DNA from: Pseudomonadota bacterium
Lineage (GTDB): Bacteria > Pseudomonadota > Alphaproteobacteria > Rhizobiales > Devosiaceae
Direction of reading: 5' to 3'
Assembly: GCA_023390785.1 (NCBI GenBank)
Contig: JAEWCE010000118.1
Coordinates: forward strand, 1 to 25,491
Length of the DNA: 25,491 bases
The notes beneath the pieces are model-generated. The model was not told the origin of the DNA, searched no databases, and was given only the letters and a program-made list of their open reading frames with translations. A program made the translations under genes and the position numbers. Below, one piece after another: positions 7,099 to 15,209 of this stretch (position 1 is the stretch's first letter; every line of letters starts with the position of its first letter).

Positions 7099-8106
7099 AT
7101 GTCGACCGCGCGCACGACTATCGATTTTGACCGCAACGGCAAGCAGATCGGCTTCGTCGATATCCCGCACTCGCCGCATGAGGACGCATGGGGTGCCACG
7201 CGCATCCCGCTGGCGGTCATCAGGAACGGCACCGGCCCCACGGCAATCCTGCAGGCCGGCAATCACGGCGACGAATACGAGGGACCGATCACGCTCGGCG
7301 AGATGATTCGCGATCTCGACCCGGCCAGCATCAACGGCCGGCTCATCTTCCTGCCGGCAATCAACACGCCAGCCGTTCTGGCCGGGCGCCGAACGTCGCC
7401 GGTCGACGGCCTGAACCTCAATCGCACCTTCCCGGGCGACGCGGCAGGTACCATCACGCAGCAGATCTCGGCCTATGTCAGCAATGTCATCATGCCGCTA
7501 GGAGATGCCTATGTCGATCTGCACTCCGGCGGCTCCTCCCTCAACATCCTGCCCAGCGCCATTATCGAGCCGTGCGCGGATCCGACGCTGCGCCGCAGGA
7601 ACATCGCCGCGGTGCTTGCCTTCGACGCGCCGCTGACGGTGGTCATCGACAACCTGGGTGAGCCGCGCACATCGACGGCGACCGCCGTCCGGAATGGCCT
7701 CATCACAGTGGGGACCGAGATGGCCGGTGCCGGTACCGTGTCGCTGGAGGCGCTCGCTATTTGCCGCAAAGGCGTGCGCAACGTGCTGGCGCATCTCGGC
7801 ATCCTCGAAGCGACCGGCGAAGCGCCACAGGCAAGGGCGACCGCCATCCTGCGCATTCCCGGGCACGATGGCTATGTGCTCGCGACCACTGACGGCGTAT
7901 TCGAACCTTTTCATGCCCTTGGCACCATGGTCACAGCCGGGCAGCCGGCCGGCCGCATCCACAAGCTCGGCGATCCATCGCGCGAACCCGAGACGATCTT
8001 TTATGGGGCCGACGGGATGGTCTATGGTCGGCGCCAGCCGGGCAGGGTCGTCGTCGGCAATTGCTGCGTGACGGTGGCTGCTCCCTATGACGGAGACATC
8101 GCGTGA
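7099..8106 (+). CDS. AstE/AspA-family zinc deacylase, DoeB/EutE-like
   Basis: This 335-residue protein belongs to the succinylglutamate desuccinylase/aspartoacylase group of zinc carboxypeptidase-like amidohydrolases. The zinc site is visible as GNHGDEYEG (H56, E59) with DLHSGG (H142). NLNRTFPG (106-113) is the substrate-carboxylate motif, and E207 in VGTEMAG is the likely catalytic Glu. DoeB/EutE, which deacetylates N-alpha-acetyl-diaminobutyrate in ectoine breakdown, has the same motifs and similar length. The start at 7099 was chosen because the in-frame ORF from 6991 would overlap the binding-protein gene and add an untypical leader. Its stop overlaps the next start (GTGA), so the two enzymes are co-translated. 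Confidence 0.85.
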   Translation: MSTARTTIDFDRNGKQIGFVDIPHSPHEDAWGATRIPLAVIRNGTGPTAILQAGNHGDEYEGPITLGEMIRDLDPASINGRLIFLPAINTPAVLAGRRTSPVDGLNLNRTFPGDAAGTITQQISAYVSNVIMPLGDAYVDLHSGGSSLNILPSAIIEPCADPTLRRRNIAAVLAFDAPLTVVIDNLGEPRTSTATAVRNGLITVGTEMAGAGTVSLEALAICRKGVRNVLAHLGILEATGEAPQARATAILRIPGHDGYVLATTDGVFEPFHALGTMVTAGQPAGRIHKLGDPSREPETIFYGADGMVYGRRQPGRVVVGNCCVTVAAPYDGDIA

Positions 8107-9050
8107 TCGTTGAGCTCGAGGACATCCGGACTGCCGCCGGCCGCATCGCGAGCTACATTCGCCGCACCCCGGTGATGGCCGCGACAAACTTTCAGTCCGG
8201 ATTGAGCAACGATTACCGGCTCGCGCTCAAGCTCGAGCTTCTGCAGGTTACCGGATCGTTCAAGGCGCGTGGTGCCACGAACCGGTTGCTGGCGCTGTCG
8301 CCCGGAGATATTGCGCGGGGCATCGTCACCGCGTCGGGCGGCAACCACGGCATCGCCACCGCCCGCGCCGGCTTCATGGCCAAGGTTCCGACGACCATCT
8401 TTCTTCCCACCAACGCGTCGCCGGCCAAGATCCAAAAGCTCAAAGCATGGGGGGCCGATGTTCGTATTGTCGGCTCCGCCTGGCATGAGTCCAACGTTGC
8501 CGCGCTCGAATTTCAGCGACAGAGCGGCGCGGCGTATTTCCATCCTTTCGCGGATCCGGACGTCGTTGCCGGGCAGGGGACCGTCGGACTCGAAATTCTC
8601 GACGACCTCCCTGACGTGGCCACCGTCCTCGTCGCCATGGGCGGTGGTGGCCTCATCTCAGGCGTCGCCACGGCCCTCAAGGCGCTGAAGCCGGGTGTGC
8701 GCGTCGTCGGCATCGAAGCAGCGGGCTCACCGGTACTGTTGCGCTCGCTCGAGGCGGGCCGAAACATCGCGCTCGATGAGGTCACCACGTCGGTCGCCAC
8801 CATGGCGTGCGCCAGGTCCGACGAGCGCATCTTCGAAGCCGTCCGCGACCGCGTCGACGAAATCGTTCTGGTCACTGACGAAGAGATGCGGATGGCCGCC
8901 AAATGGCTCTGGTTCGAAATGGGCCTAGCCGCCGACCTCAGCGGTGCCGCCGCCCTGGCTGCCCTGCGCGAGGGGCGCGTCGCACCGCGGTCCGGAGAAG
9001 TTGTCTGTGCGATTGTGTGCGGAGCGGGGCCAGACGCGATAGTCGCGTAG
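8103..9050 (+). CDS. Threonine-dehydratase-like PLP enzyme (fold type II), EutB-like
   Basis: This 315-residue protein is a fold type II PLP enzyme. K54 in GSFKARGA is the Schiff-base lysine, SGGNHG (78-83) binds substrate, and GGGGLISG (from residue 180) is the phosphate-binding loop. It has no C-terminal ACT regulatory domain, so it resembles catabolic serine/threonine dehydratases, serine racemase and EutB of hydroxyectoine utilisation. The expected reaction is beta-elimination of water from a hydroxy-amino acid, giving an enamine or imine and then ammonia. The Rid-type protein upstream may handle such an intermediate. The GTG start at 8103 overlaps the preceding stop. It is the last gene of the operon. 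Confidence 0.85.
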   Translation: MIVELEDIRTAAGRIASYIRRTPVMAATNFQSGLSNDYRLALKLELLQVTGSFKARGATNRLLALSPGDIARGIVTASGGNHGIATARAGFMAKVPTTIFLPTNASPAKIQKLKAWGADVRIVGSAWHESNVAALEFQRQSGAAYFHPFADPDVVAGQGTVGLEILDDLPDVATVLVAMGGGGLISGVATALKALKPGVRVVGIEAAGSPVLLRSLEAGRNIALDEVTTSVATMACARSDERIFEAVRDRVDEIVLVTDEEMRMAAKWLWFEMGLAADLSGAAALAALREGRVAPRSGEVVCAIVCGAGPDAIVA

Positions 9051-9215
9051 GCCGCGAGGCGCAGCCGCAAAGAGGCCCGGCCGCCGCCGATTCCATGTAG
9101 TCGATAATGAGAGGCACGATCGTGATGCCACCGCGTCGCGAGAACGAGTTGAGGAAAGTGAACGAAGGGGCGGCACTACCAGATCAGTCGGGGTGCGCCG
9201 CGGGCCGCGACAGAG

Positions 9216-9893
9216 TCATCCGGATCGGCGTAGCGTCCATTCGGCAACGACGAGATTGAGCATCCACGACCCGGCCATGAGTATTGCGCGGGCAATATCC
9301 TCGGGCGGGCCGGCAAGCATCTCAGCGATCATGAGAACGGGGATTTGAGTGGCCGCGCCGAGTCCGATGGCGTAGCCGCGTGTCATCCAGCGCCGGTGTG
9401 CGGGCACGTCCTGGCGCCGGATCGCGTGGAAACCCAAAGCAATCGAGGCAATCATCGCGGTGCCGAAGAGGAGCCGAGCCGCGTAGAGCAAGCTGCCTGC
9501 GCTGGCCTGCTGCGGCAGGCCAGTTGTCATCCACAGGGCCGAGATTGCGACGAAAAGGCCGGCAACAACGAGCGCGCGTCCAGAGGCGCGATGCCACCGT
9601 GGCGCGCGACGGCGGAATCCTGGCCAGAACTGAAGTGGCGCGAGGAGCACGTAGGCCGCGGCGCCGACGACATGCAGAGCGACCGGAGCCGGCATTCTGA
9701 GAAAGTAGAGGGCAGTGGCCGACGTATCCATCCCGGCCGCAACCGTTGCCAGGTGGACAATCCCAAGCGCGACCGGGATCAGGCCAAAGACGATCAGGGC
9801 CGCAATCATCCAACCAAATGTGCGACGCTCCGTCCGTCCGGCTGCGCCGCCAGATGGGAGCGGCCTATCCGCTTGGGGTACAAGTATATTCAT
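9216..9893 (-). CDS. DUF2306-like multi-pass membrane protein
   Basis: This 225-residue protein has about six hydrophobic segments after a charged N-terminus. Conserved-looking basic and histidine motifs (RRRAPRWHRASGRALV and PAHRRWMTRGYA) face the same side. The pattern matches my memory of the DUF2306 family, whose function is not established. It is the last of four minus-strand genes headed by a MalT-like regulator. A GGGAG ribosome binding site lies about six bases before the ATG. A hairpin in the preceding 60-base gap could lower its expression relative to the gene before it. Confidence 0.75.
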   Translation of the reverse strand: MNILVPQADRPLPSGGAAGRTERRTFGWMIAALIVFGLIPVALGIVHLATVAAGMDTSATALYFLRMPAPVALHVVGAAAYVLLAPLQFWPGFRRRAPRWHRASGRALVVAGLFVAISALWMTTGLPQQASAGSLLYAARLLFGTAMIASIALGFHAIRRQDVPAHRRWMTRGYAIGLGAATQIPVLMIAEMLAGPPEDIARAILMAGSWMLNLVVAEWTLRRSG

Positions 9894-9919
9894 CGTGAGC
9901 TCCCATTTCTGTCCTGAAA

Positions 9920-9944
9920 GGCGGGCGGCCCTGCGTCGCCCGCC
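9920..9944 (-). terminator. Intercistronic hairpin, possible terminator or attenuator
   Basis: GGCGGGCG and CGCCCGCC form a perfect eight-base stem with a nine-base loop, between the stop at 9954 and the start at 9893. On the minus strand the stem is followed by TTTC, a very short T tract. It could act as a weak intrinsic terminator or an mRNA-stability element within this gene group. Confidence 0.45.
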
Positions 9945-9953
9945 CCTCGTTGA

Positions 9954-10664
9954 TCAGTTGCTCGCGGGCACATCGCGCAGTTGCGTCACCGATTGAGCGA
10001 CGGTCGCGGCGATCCCCCGCCGTTCGGTCCAGAGGACAACGCCGAGCCAGATCAGCGTCAGGCCCATCGGCACCGCGGCATAGCGCTGAACCGCGTGCGG
10101 CAGCAGTGCAGCAGCCGGGGTGATCAGCGCGGTCACCGTCCACAGCAGCCCCGCCCACCGGGAGAGGATGTCGGCCCGGTACGTGGCGATGCCGAACAGC
10201 AGGCCGCCGAGCAGGTAGCAGAGTCCGACGACGCCGTAGAGCGGAGCCGCGGGCCCGATGTCCACGGTCGCCGCGCCCCCCCGCGCCAGCGTCAGGAAGC
10301 TGTCGACGAAATCGGCGCTGACAGGCGCGAGCTTCGGCAGGATGAACAGTTCCGAGAAGACGAAGCCGGTCTGCAGGAACCAGGAGCCGATCAGCAGAGC
10401 GAACCCTGCGAATCCGACCCATCCGGCCTTGCCGACCTGGCGAAGATAGATGCCGGTAATTCCCACGAGCATGAGGAGGCACATCGAGAACTTCAGTGAG
10501 AGGATCACCGCCCAGGGGCCGGTCGTCACCGAGGCGACGACGTCGGCCGGATGGAAGGGCTGGATGCCGGCAAAGATCAGGCCGGCGCCGATGCCGGCAA
10601 GGCCGCTGAGGCGCAGCAGTGTCTGGGCAGATGGGGCAGTGGTGGTCTTGGCAGCGGTGGTCAT
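9954..10664 (-). CDS. Multi-pass membrane protein of unknown function
   Basis: This 236-residue protein has about seven hydrophobic segments, short loops and a Ser/Thr/Ala-rich cytoplasmic N-terminus. I see no catalytic motif. It contains the run GLIFAGIQPFHPADVV after the first segment. It sits 24 bases downstream of the 83-residue protein gene, in the same direction, and probably shares a transcript with the regulator upstream. A sensor, small-molecule permease or membrane-stress role are all possible; none is shown by the sequence. Confidence 0.75.
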   Translation of the reverse strand: MTTAAKTTTAPSAQTLLRLSGLAGIGAGLIFAGIQPFHPADVVASVTTGPWAVILSLKFSMCLLMLVGITGIYLRQVGKAGWVGFAGFALLIGSWFLQTGFVFSELFILPKLAPVSADFVDSFLTLARGGAATVDIGPAAPLYGVVGLCYLLGGLLFGIATYRADILSRWAGLLWTVTALITPAAALLPHAVQRYAAVPMGLTLIWLGVVLWTERRGIAATVAQSVTQLRDVPASN

Positions 10665-10688
10665 CGGAAACTCCTTTGAAGGTCGAGG

Positions 10689-10940
10689 TCAGGGTTGCGG
10701 GGATGGGCGATCCGGTCCCGTTTGAAGGACCGAGACCAGTGGCAGGCCGAGATCACGGATTCGGAGCAGCACGCCATGCAGGATCGCCTGGTCCGCTGCG
10801 ATGCCGGCGAGGACCGTGGTGCCGTCGGCATGGTGGCTCAGGCTGGGTACCCCCAGCCGCTCGGCCCAGTGCGCGTCGAGATGGCCGCGCAGGCGAATCT
10901 CGTATGTGGCTTCTGAGGCAGGGGAGGCTGGCGTGGCCAT
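10689..10940 (-). CDS. Small conserved hypothetical protein, 83 residues
   Basis: The sequence has the pattern YEIRLRGHLDAHWAERLG, then DGTTVLAGIAADQAILHGVLLRIRDLGLPLVSV. I recognise this from many small hypothetical proteins encoded next to membrane proteins and regulators in Actinobacteria and Proteobacteria. It looks like a short alpha/beta fold with no catalytic residues. No strong ribosome binding site precedes the ATG at 10940, but the coding pattern and the tight gap to the next gene support it. Function is unknown; the pairing suggests it works with the MalT-like regulator or the membrane protein. Confidence 0.7.
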   Translation of the reverse strand: MATPASPASEATYEIRLRGHLDAHWAERLGVPSLSHHADGTTVLAGIAADQAILHGVLLRIRDLGLPLVSVLQTGPDRPSPQP

Positions 10941-11077
10941 GGCGTGGTCTCAGGGTCCGTTTTTCGACGCGAAGATCGTGTTCGCGAGGATGACCATGAG
11001 GGCCGGCGTGGTGAGCGCGCCTCACATCATGTGGTGATTTTGCGGGGTGAGCCGGCCTTTTTCTTACGAGGCCCCGT

Positions 11078-13741
11078 TTAGGCCGACTTGTCCCGCCGCA
11101 GCAGGTTCAGTTCCTCGGCACGGCGCACGGCGGCCCGGCGGCCATTTACGGCGAGCTTTTCGTAGATATTCTTGGTGTGGGTGCGGAGGGTATTGAGCGA
11201 GACACGCAGCTCGCTGGCGATTTCGGGCCCACTCAGCTCGCCGCGCAGGAGCTTCAAGACGTCGAGTTCGCGATCGCTGAGCGGCTCCAGCAGATCGGGA
11301 TGTTCGACCGGGCGCGAGGGGCGCGGTGCTCCGAGGGCCGCGAAGAGGCTACGAGCATAGTCCGACGCCACCCGGCCGGTTGCAGCACCGCGCAGCAACT
11401 GCGCGAGAGCCTCCCCCTCTGCGAGGAACAGGCGCGCCTGGCCCTGCGGTTCCGCGAGGTCGAGCGCCCGCCGGAGTTCCGATTTTGCCGACGAACCCTC
11501 GCCGCGCGCCGCGAGCGCGAGGGCCCGCAGCACGCCGAGCTCGATAACAACGGTCTGGTGACCGCCGGCCTCGGCAAATGGCGCGAGCCGATCGAGGATG
11601 GCCACGGCCGCCGCCACGTCCTTCTTCGCGAGCAACAACCGGACGAGAGTTATGAATTCGTACTCGCGATCGTAACCTGGCGCGCTATTGGCATCGACTT
11701 CGCGGTCGCGCTGCCAGCGCTCGACCGCCAACCAATTGCCCGCCCGAATGTTGAGGCGTGCCTTCATGGCAGGGATCGGGGCAAGGATCGGGAAGAAGTC
11801 GCCAATATGAACTTTCGCGGCTCTATCGAGAAGGGCAAGCGCACCCGCCGGGTCGCCCTCTGCCTCGGCGAGACGAGCCTCCACGATGAGACGTCGCGAG
11901 GGATATTGCGGCATCCCAGCGAGTTCCGATGACTCGCTGGCGGCCAGATGATCGCGGACAGCAGCAAGGTCACCTCGCTCGAGAGAGAGATCGGCCAACC
12001 CAAGGTGCAAATCAGCCGACCCGGGTAGTGGATAGCCGTGCCGGGAGGCGACGAGCTCAAGGCCTCGCTCGAACATCCGCTCGCTCTCATTGAGCCTGCC
12101 TCGCGCAATGGCAATCTGTCCCCGAGCATAGAGAGTGCCGATCGCGTCGGCGGTATAGCCGATATGGATAAGGCCGTCGGTGCACTCCGCCCATTGGCGT
12201 TCGGCGCCCGGCAAGTCGCCGCGCGACCAGGCGACGATGGCAAGGAACCCGGCCGCGCCGGCTCGTTCCAGATAGGCGTCCGCCGGCGCAAGCGCGAAGA
12301 CGCGCTCGGCATGCTCTACCGCGGCAAGTAAGTCGCCCTGCATCTGAGCAAGGGCGGAGCGGTAAAGTTCGATGGCCCCGATGAATTCGCGATAGGCCGC
12401 GTCCCCCGTGTTGGGCAAAAGAGCCTCAGCCTCATCCAGCCGTGCCGCGACTCCCTCTTTCAATCCCGCCTGCAGCAGCGGCCCGACGAGGCCAATGCTC
12501 AGCGCTGGCCGGGCTCGAACCAGCGCGTCGGGCAGTGCCTCGATCGAGCTGCGGAGAGCGGCGTCGCGTCGCCGCCGGCGCATTTCCGGAATGGACTTCT
12601 CGATCAGCCGCGCCGCGAGCTCGAAGTCAGGGGCTGCGAGAGCATGCCGGATGGCTTGATCGCCATCGCCGTGTCTTTCGAACCATATGCTTGCCGCGCA
12701 GTGGCGCGTGGGACGGCGCTCCCGTTCGGCCGCGGGCATATGTGCCGCGACCACATCCGCGAACAGATGATGATATCTGTACCACTGCCGTCGCTCATCC
12801 AGCGGGACCACGAAGAGATTTTGCTGATCCAGCGCCTCGATCATCGCGTCACTGTGCTGGGCGTCCAGGATTGTATCGCAGAGATCGGCACAGAACCGGT
12901 CCAGCATGCTGGTGCCGTAGAGGAACTGCTGGATCTGAGGGGGCAGGTTACGCAGCACCTCTTCGACGAGATAGTCGAAGACGTAGCGGTCGCTGCCGGC
13001 GAAGCTGTCGACGAATGCCGAAACATCGCTGCGGCCGCGAACAGAGAGGGCAGCAAGCTGAAGGGCGGCGATCCACCCCTCCGTACGCTGCTCCAGCTTC
13101 TCGGCGTCGCGGGGACTGAGCGCAAGGCCCATAGTGCCGGCAAAGTAATCCGCCGTCTCCGCCGGTCCGAAGCGCAGATCGGCCGTCCTTATTTCCATCA
13201 GCTCGCCGCGGGCACGTAGGCGGGGGAGCGGCAGTGGAGGATCGGCGCGTGTGCTGATGACCACATGAATATTGTCGGAGAGGTGATCGAGGAAGAAGGC
13301 GAATTCCTCCAGGATGGCCCTGTCCTCGATGAGGTGGAAATCATCGAGGATCAGCTCCAAGTCGCATGCAAGACCGGCGAGCGCGTTGAGGAGTGCGACA
13401 GTCAGGGTTCTGTCCGGACGCAGGTCGACTGAAAGCAGCGGCCGAATTGCTTCGCCACCCGTCACAGCCGCGTCAGCAATGGCCGCGATCAAATGTCCCC
13501 AGAATGCAGCCGCTTCGTTGTCGATATGGTCGAGGGATACCCATGCCGACGCCCGCGGTGGCGCACCCGCCGCCAGCCATTGGCTCAGCAGGGTGGTTTT
13601 ACCGAATCCTGCGGGGGCTGATATCAGGGTGAGACGAGAGTGGGCGCCCCGCCGCAGGAACTCGAGGAGCCGTTCGCGAGGCACAAGATCGGCGCGTGGC
13701 CTGGGGGCGCGAAGTTTCGTTGCGATCAGCGGACTGAACAT
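11078..13741 (-). CDS. Large MalT-like LuxR-family ATP-dependent regulator
   Basis: This 887-residue protein follows the MalT (STAND-type) layout. It starts with TKLRAPRPRADLVPRERLLE, then a P-loop APAGFGKTT at about 42-50 and an NTPase domain with LILDDFHLI as Walker B. A long alpha-helical, TPR-like sensor region (about 350-800) follows, then a C-terminal LuxR helix-turn-helix (LSDRELDVLKLLRGELSGPE). Such proteins oligomerise on binding an inducer plus ATP and activate nearby promoters. It heads a minus-strand gene group with the 83-residue protein and two membrane proteins. A 430-base gap separates it from the divergent second LuxR gene. The inducer is unknown. Confidence 0.92.
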   Translation of the reverse strand: MFSPLIATKLRAPRPRADLVPRERLLEFLRRGAHSRLTLISAPAGFGKTTLLSQWLAAGAPPRASAWVSLDHIDNEAAAFWGHLIAAIADAAVTGGEAIRPLLSVDLRPDRTLTVALLNALAGLACDLELILDDFHLIEDRAILEEFAFFLDHLSDNIHVVISTRADPPLPLPRLRARGELMEIRTADLRFGPAETADYFAGTMGLALSPRDAEKLEQRTEGWIAALQLAALSVRGRSDVSAFVDSFAGSDRYVFDYLVEEVLRNLPPQIQQFLYGTSMLDRFCADLCDTILDAQHSDAMIEALDQQNLFVVPLDERRQWYRYHHLFADVVAAHMPAAERERRPTRHCAASIWFERHGDGDQAIRHALAAPDFELAARLIEKSIPEMRRRRRDAALRSSIEALPDALVRARPALSIGLVGPLLQAGLKEGVAARLDEAEALLPNTGDAAYREFIGAIELYRSALAQMQGDLLAAVEHAERVFALAPADAYLERAGAAGFLAIVAWSRGDLPGAERQWAECTDGLIHIGYTADAIGTLYARGQIAIARGRLNESERMFERGLELVASRHGYPLPGSADLHLGLADLSLERGDLAAVRDHLAASESSELAGMPQYPSRRLIVEARLAEAEGDPAGALALLDRAAKVHIGDFFPILAPIPAMKARLNIRAGNWLAVERWQRDREVDANSAPGYDREYEFITLVRLLLAKKDVAAAVAILDRLAPFAEAGGHQTVVIELGVLRALALAARGEGSSAKSELRRALDLAEPQGQARLFLAEGEALAQLLRGAATGRVASDYARSLFAALGAPRPSRPVEHPDLLEPLSDRELDVLKLLRGELSGPEIASELRVSLNTLRTHTKNIYEKLAVNGRRAAVRRAEELNLLRRDKSA

Positions 13742-14171
13742 GGTGCTCGGGCGCCATCATTTGCTCGGATACCCTACGCCGAATGCCCGCCGTGAAGCCA
13801 ACAGATAGATGTTGACGATCGCAGAAGCTGGCGCGGCGTCTTGCAGATCGGGCCGAGGACCGAACGGCACTCGTCGTACCCCGATACCTGTGCCTTCGCC
13901 GACCATCGGCATTCTCCATGATTACGGGCGCGCCGATCCGAGCGAGATGCTTGCCCGGATCACAGAGGACGACATCCTCGCCGCCGCCGCGACGTCGCCG
14001 GGCTCGCGCCTGGCCATTCTTGTCAGCCACGCGATCGGCCCCGCGAGGATCTCCAAGGTAAGGCGCTGAAAACAGCCGCGGCCTCGGCTGGCTGCTTCTT
14101 TCGACCCTAGGCGCTCACGACGCCTGCTGGCATGCTCCAATTTTCATTTGGCAGGCTGGCGGGAGGGGACG
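13742..14171. other. Divergent intergenic region between the two LuxR-type genes
   Basis: No gene is called in these 430 bases. The longest plus-strand frame (13809-14069, 86 codons) has an odd, low-complexity N-terminal half, no ribosome binding site I can see and no recognisable domain. It may be a chance frame or a gene remnant. The region must hold the promoters of both the MalT-like and the shorter LuxR genes. Confidence 0.5.
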
Positions 14172-15137
14172 GTGAACTCACTCAGTGATTCGCAATCCGA
14201 GGTGCTGGACGTGGTCCAGCGCGAGAGCGCCGCCTTCTGGACCCAGGACGAAGCCACGTTCCTGAGCTGCCGTGCGAATAGCCCGGACGTTTTGCGATGG
14301 GGCTATTGGCAGGGTGGGGGCATGTTCGTCCGGCAGGGGTCGAACGCGATCCTTGCCGCGTCCATCGCGCACATGCGCAATCTCAAGCGCCCGCTGCCAG
14401 AGCTGGCAAATGCCGAAATTGCCAACGTTGTCGTTCATGTCTCGGAGACGATGGCCTGGGTGCGTCTCGACCGGTTGATGCCCTACCTGCCCGAGGTTTT
14501 TGGCCATGGCCCGAACGGAACGATTCACGTGCTCACGATCCTCGAGCGGATCGAGGGAAAATGGTTGATCGTCGCGACGGTGTTGCTCGATCCCCATCTG
14601 GGCGACGAAGTGGCGGTTCGCGTAGTGGGCGACGGAAAGGTCATCTGGACCAGCACCAAGGCCGCGGTTCGTCTAGGGGATGACCCAGACTACGTCGTGC
14701 GCAACGGCAAGCTGCGGCTGCGCGATTTTCGACTCGACAGACGCCTGCAATCGGCGATCGGTTGGGCCGCCGGTATCAGCGGCCCGCTGATGCCGCGGCG
14801 CGGCGCCGTGCCGCTGGTGGTCGATGACGCTCCGGGGGCAATGCGCGTGTCGTGGGTCCTTGCAGACGATGTTGGTACTGCCCTCGTGATCCTCGATGAT
14901 ATTCGCCCCCTCGCGGATCGGGTTGAGCATGCGGCGCAGGTGTTCGGGCTCTCGCCGGTTCAGTCTCGAGTCGCGCTGGCGGTGAGCGATGGCAAGTCCC
15001 TGGTCGAGGTTGCCGCAGACTTTGGCATCAGCCTCAATACGGCGCGAACACATCTGCGCCGCGTCTTCGAAAAGACCGGAGTGTCGAACCAGCCTGCCTT
15101 GGTCGCGGCCCTGCTGTCCCTCACCCCACCTCGGTGA
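14172..15137 (+). CDS. LuxR-type regulator with possible NTF2/SnoaL-like N-terminal domain
   Basis: This 321-residue protein ends in a LuxR helix-turn-helix (LSPVQSRVALAVSDGKSLVEVAADFGISLNTARTHLRRVFEKTG). The first 130 residues recall NTF2/SnoaL-like ligand-pocket folds. The stretch MRVSWVLADDVGTALVILDD before the HTH fits a linker domain seen in similar regulators. The GTG at 14172 was chosen because GGGAGGGG precedes it at ideal distance; an in-frame TTG at 14148 has none. It is followed by the methyltransferase gene in the same direction and may regulate it. NTF2-like assignment is a pattern-based guess; LuxR DNA binding is firm. Confidence 0.85.
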   Translation: MNSLSDSQSEVLDVVQRESAAFWTQDEATFLSCRANSPDVLRWGYWQGGGMFVRQGSNAILAASIAHMRNLKRPLPELANAEIANVVVHVSETMAWVRLDRLMPYLPEVFGHGPNGTIHVLTILERIEGKWLIVATVLLDPHLGDEVAVRVVGDGKVIWTSTKAAVRLGDDPDYVVRNGKLRLRDFRLDRRLQSAIGWAAGISGPLMPRRGAVPLVVDDAPGAMRVSWVLADDVGTALVILDDIRPLADRVEHAAQVFGLSPVQSRVALAVSDGKSLVEVAADFGISLNTARTHLRRVFEKTGVSNQPALVAALLSLTPPR

Positions 15138-15158
15138 GTCTCGTCGCCCGAACGGGTG

Positions 15159-15176
15159 ACATGGGTCCCCACGTGG
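15159..15176. promoter_or_regulatory. Near-palindrome upstream of the methyltransferase gene
   Basis: ACATGGG and CCCACGT form a seven-base inverted repeat with one mismatch around TC, overlapping the perfect palindrome CCACGTGG (15169-15176). It lies 34 bases before the methyltransferase start and just after the LuxR stop. It could be an operator for that regulator, but short GC-rich palindromes are common here. Confidence 0.3.
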
Positions 15177-15209
15177 AGAGTTAAGCTTCCGCCGAACAAG
15201 GAGGGGGCC

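Noticed and set aside
9051..9215. Protein-like minus-strand stretch (FTFLNSFSRRGGITIVPLI) and a 50-codon plus-strand frame after the PLP lyase gene
   Set aside because: Neither has a convincing start or family match. It could be a decayed gene fragment, but the evidence is too thin.
10941..11077. Possible tiny minus-strand peptide (MVILANTIFASKNGP) and a TCACATCATGTGGTGA-like repeat between the MalT-like gene and the 83-residue gene
   Set aside because: The peptide is only 15 residues with no clear ribosome binding site, and the repeat is short and imperfect.
13809..14069. 86-codon plus-strand frame between the two LuxR-type genes
   Set aside because: It has no ribosome binding site I can see, a biased N-terminal half and no family I recognise; it may be a remnant but is not supported as a gene.
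15120..15138. CTCACC/GGTGAG hairpin at the end of the shorter LuxR gene
   Set aside because: The six-base stem lies within the coding end and has no T tract, so it is not a convincing terminator.
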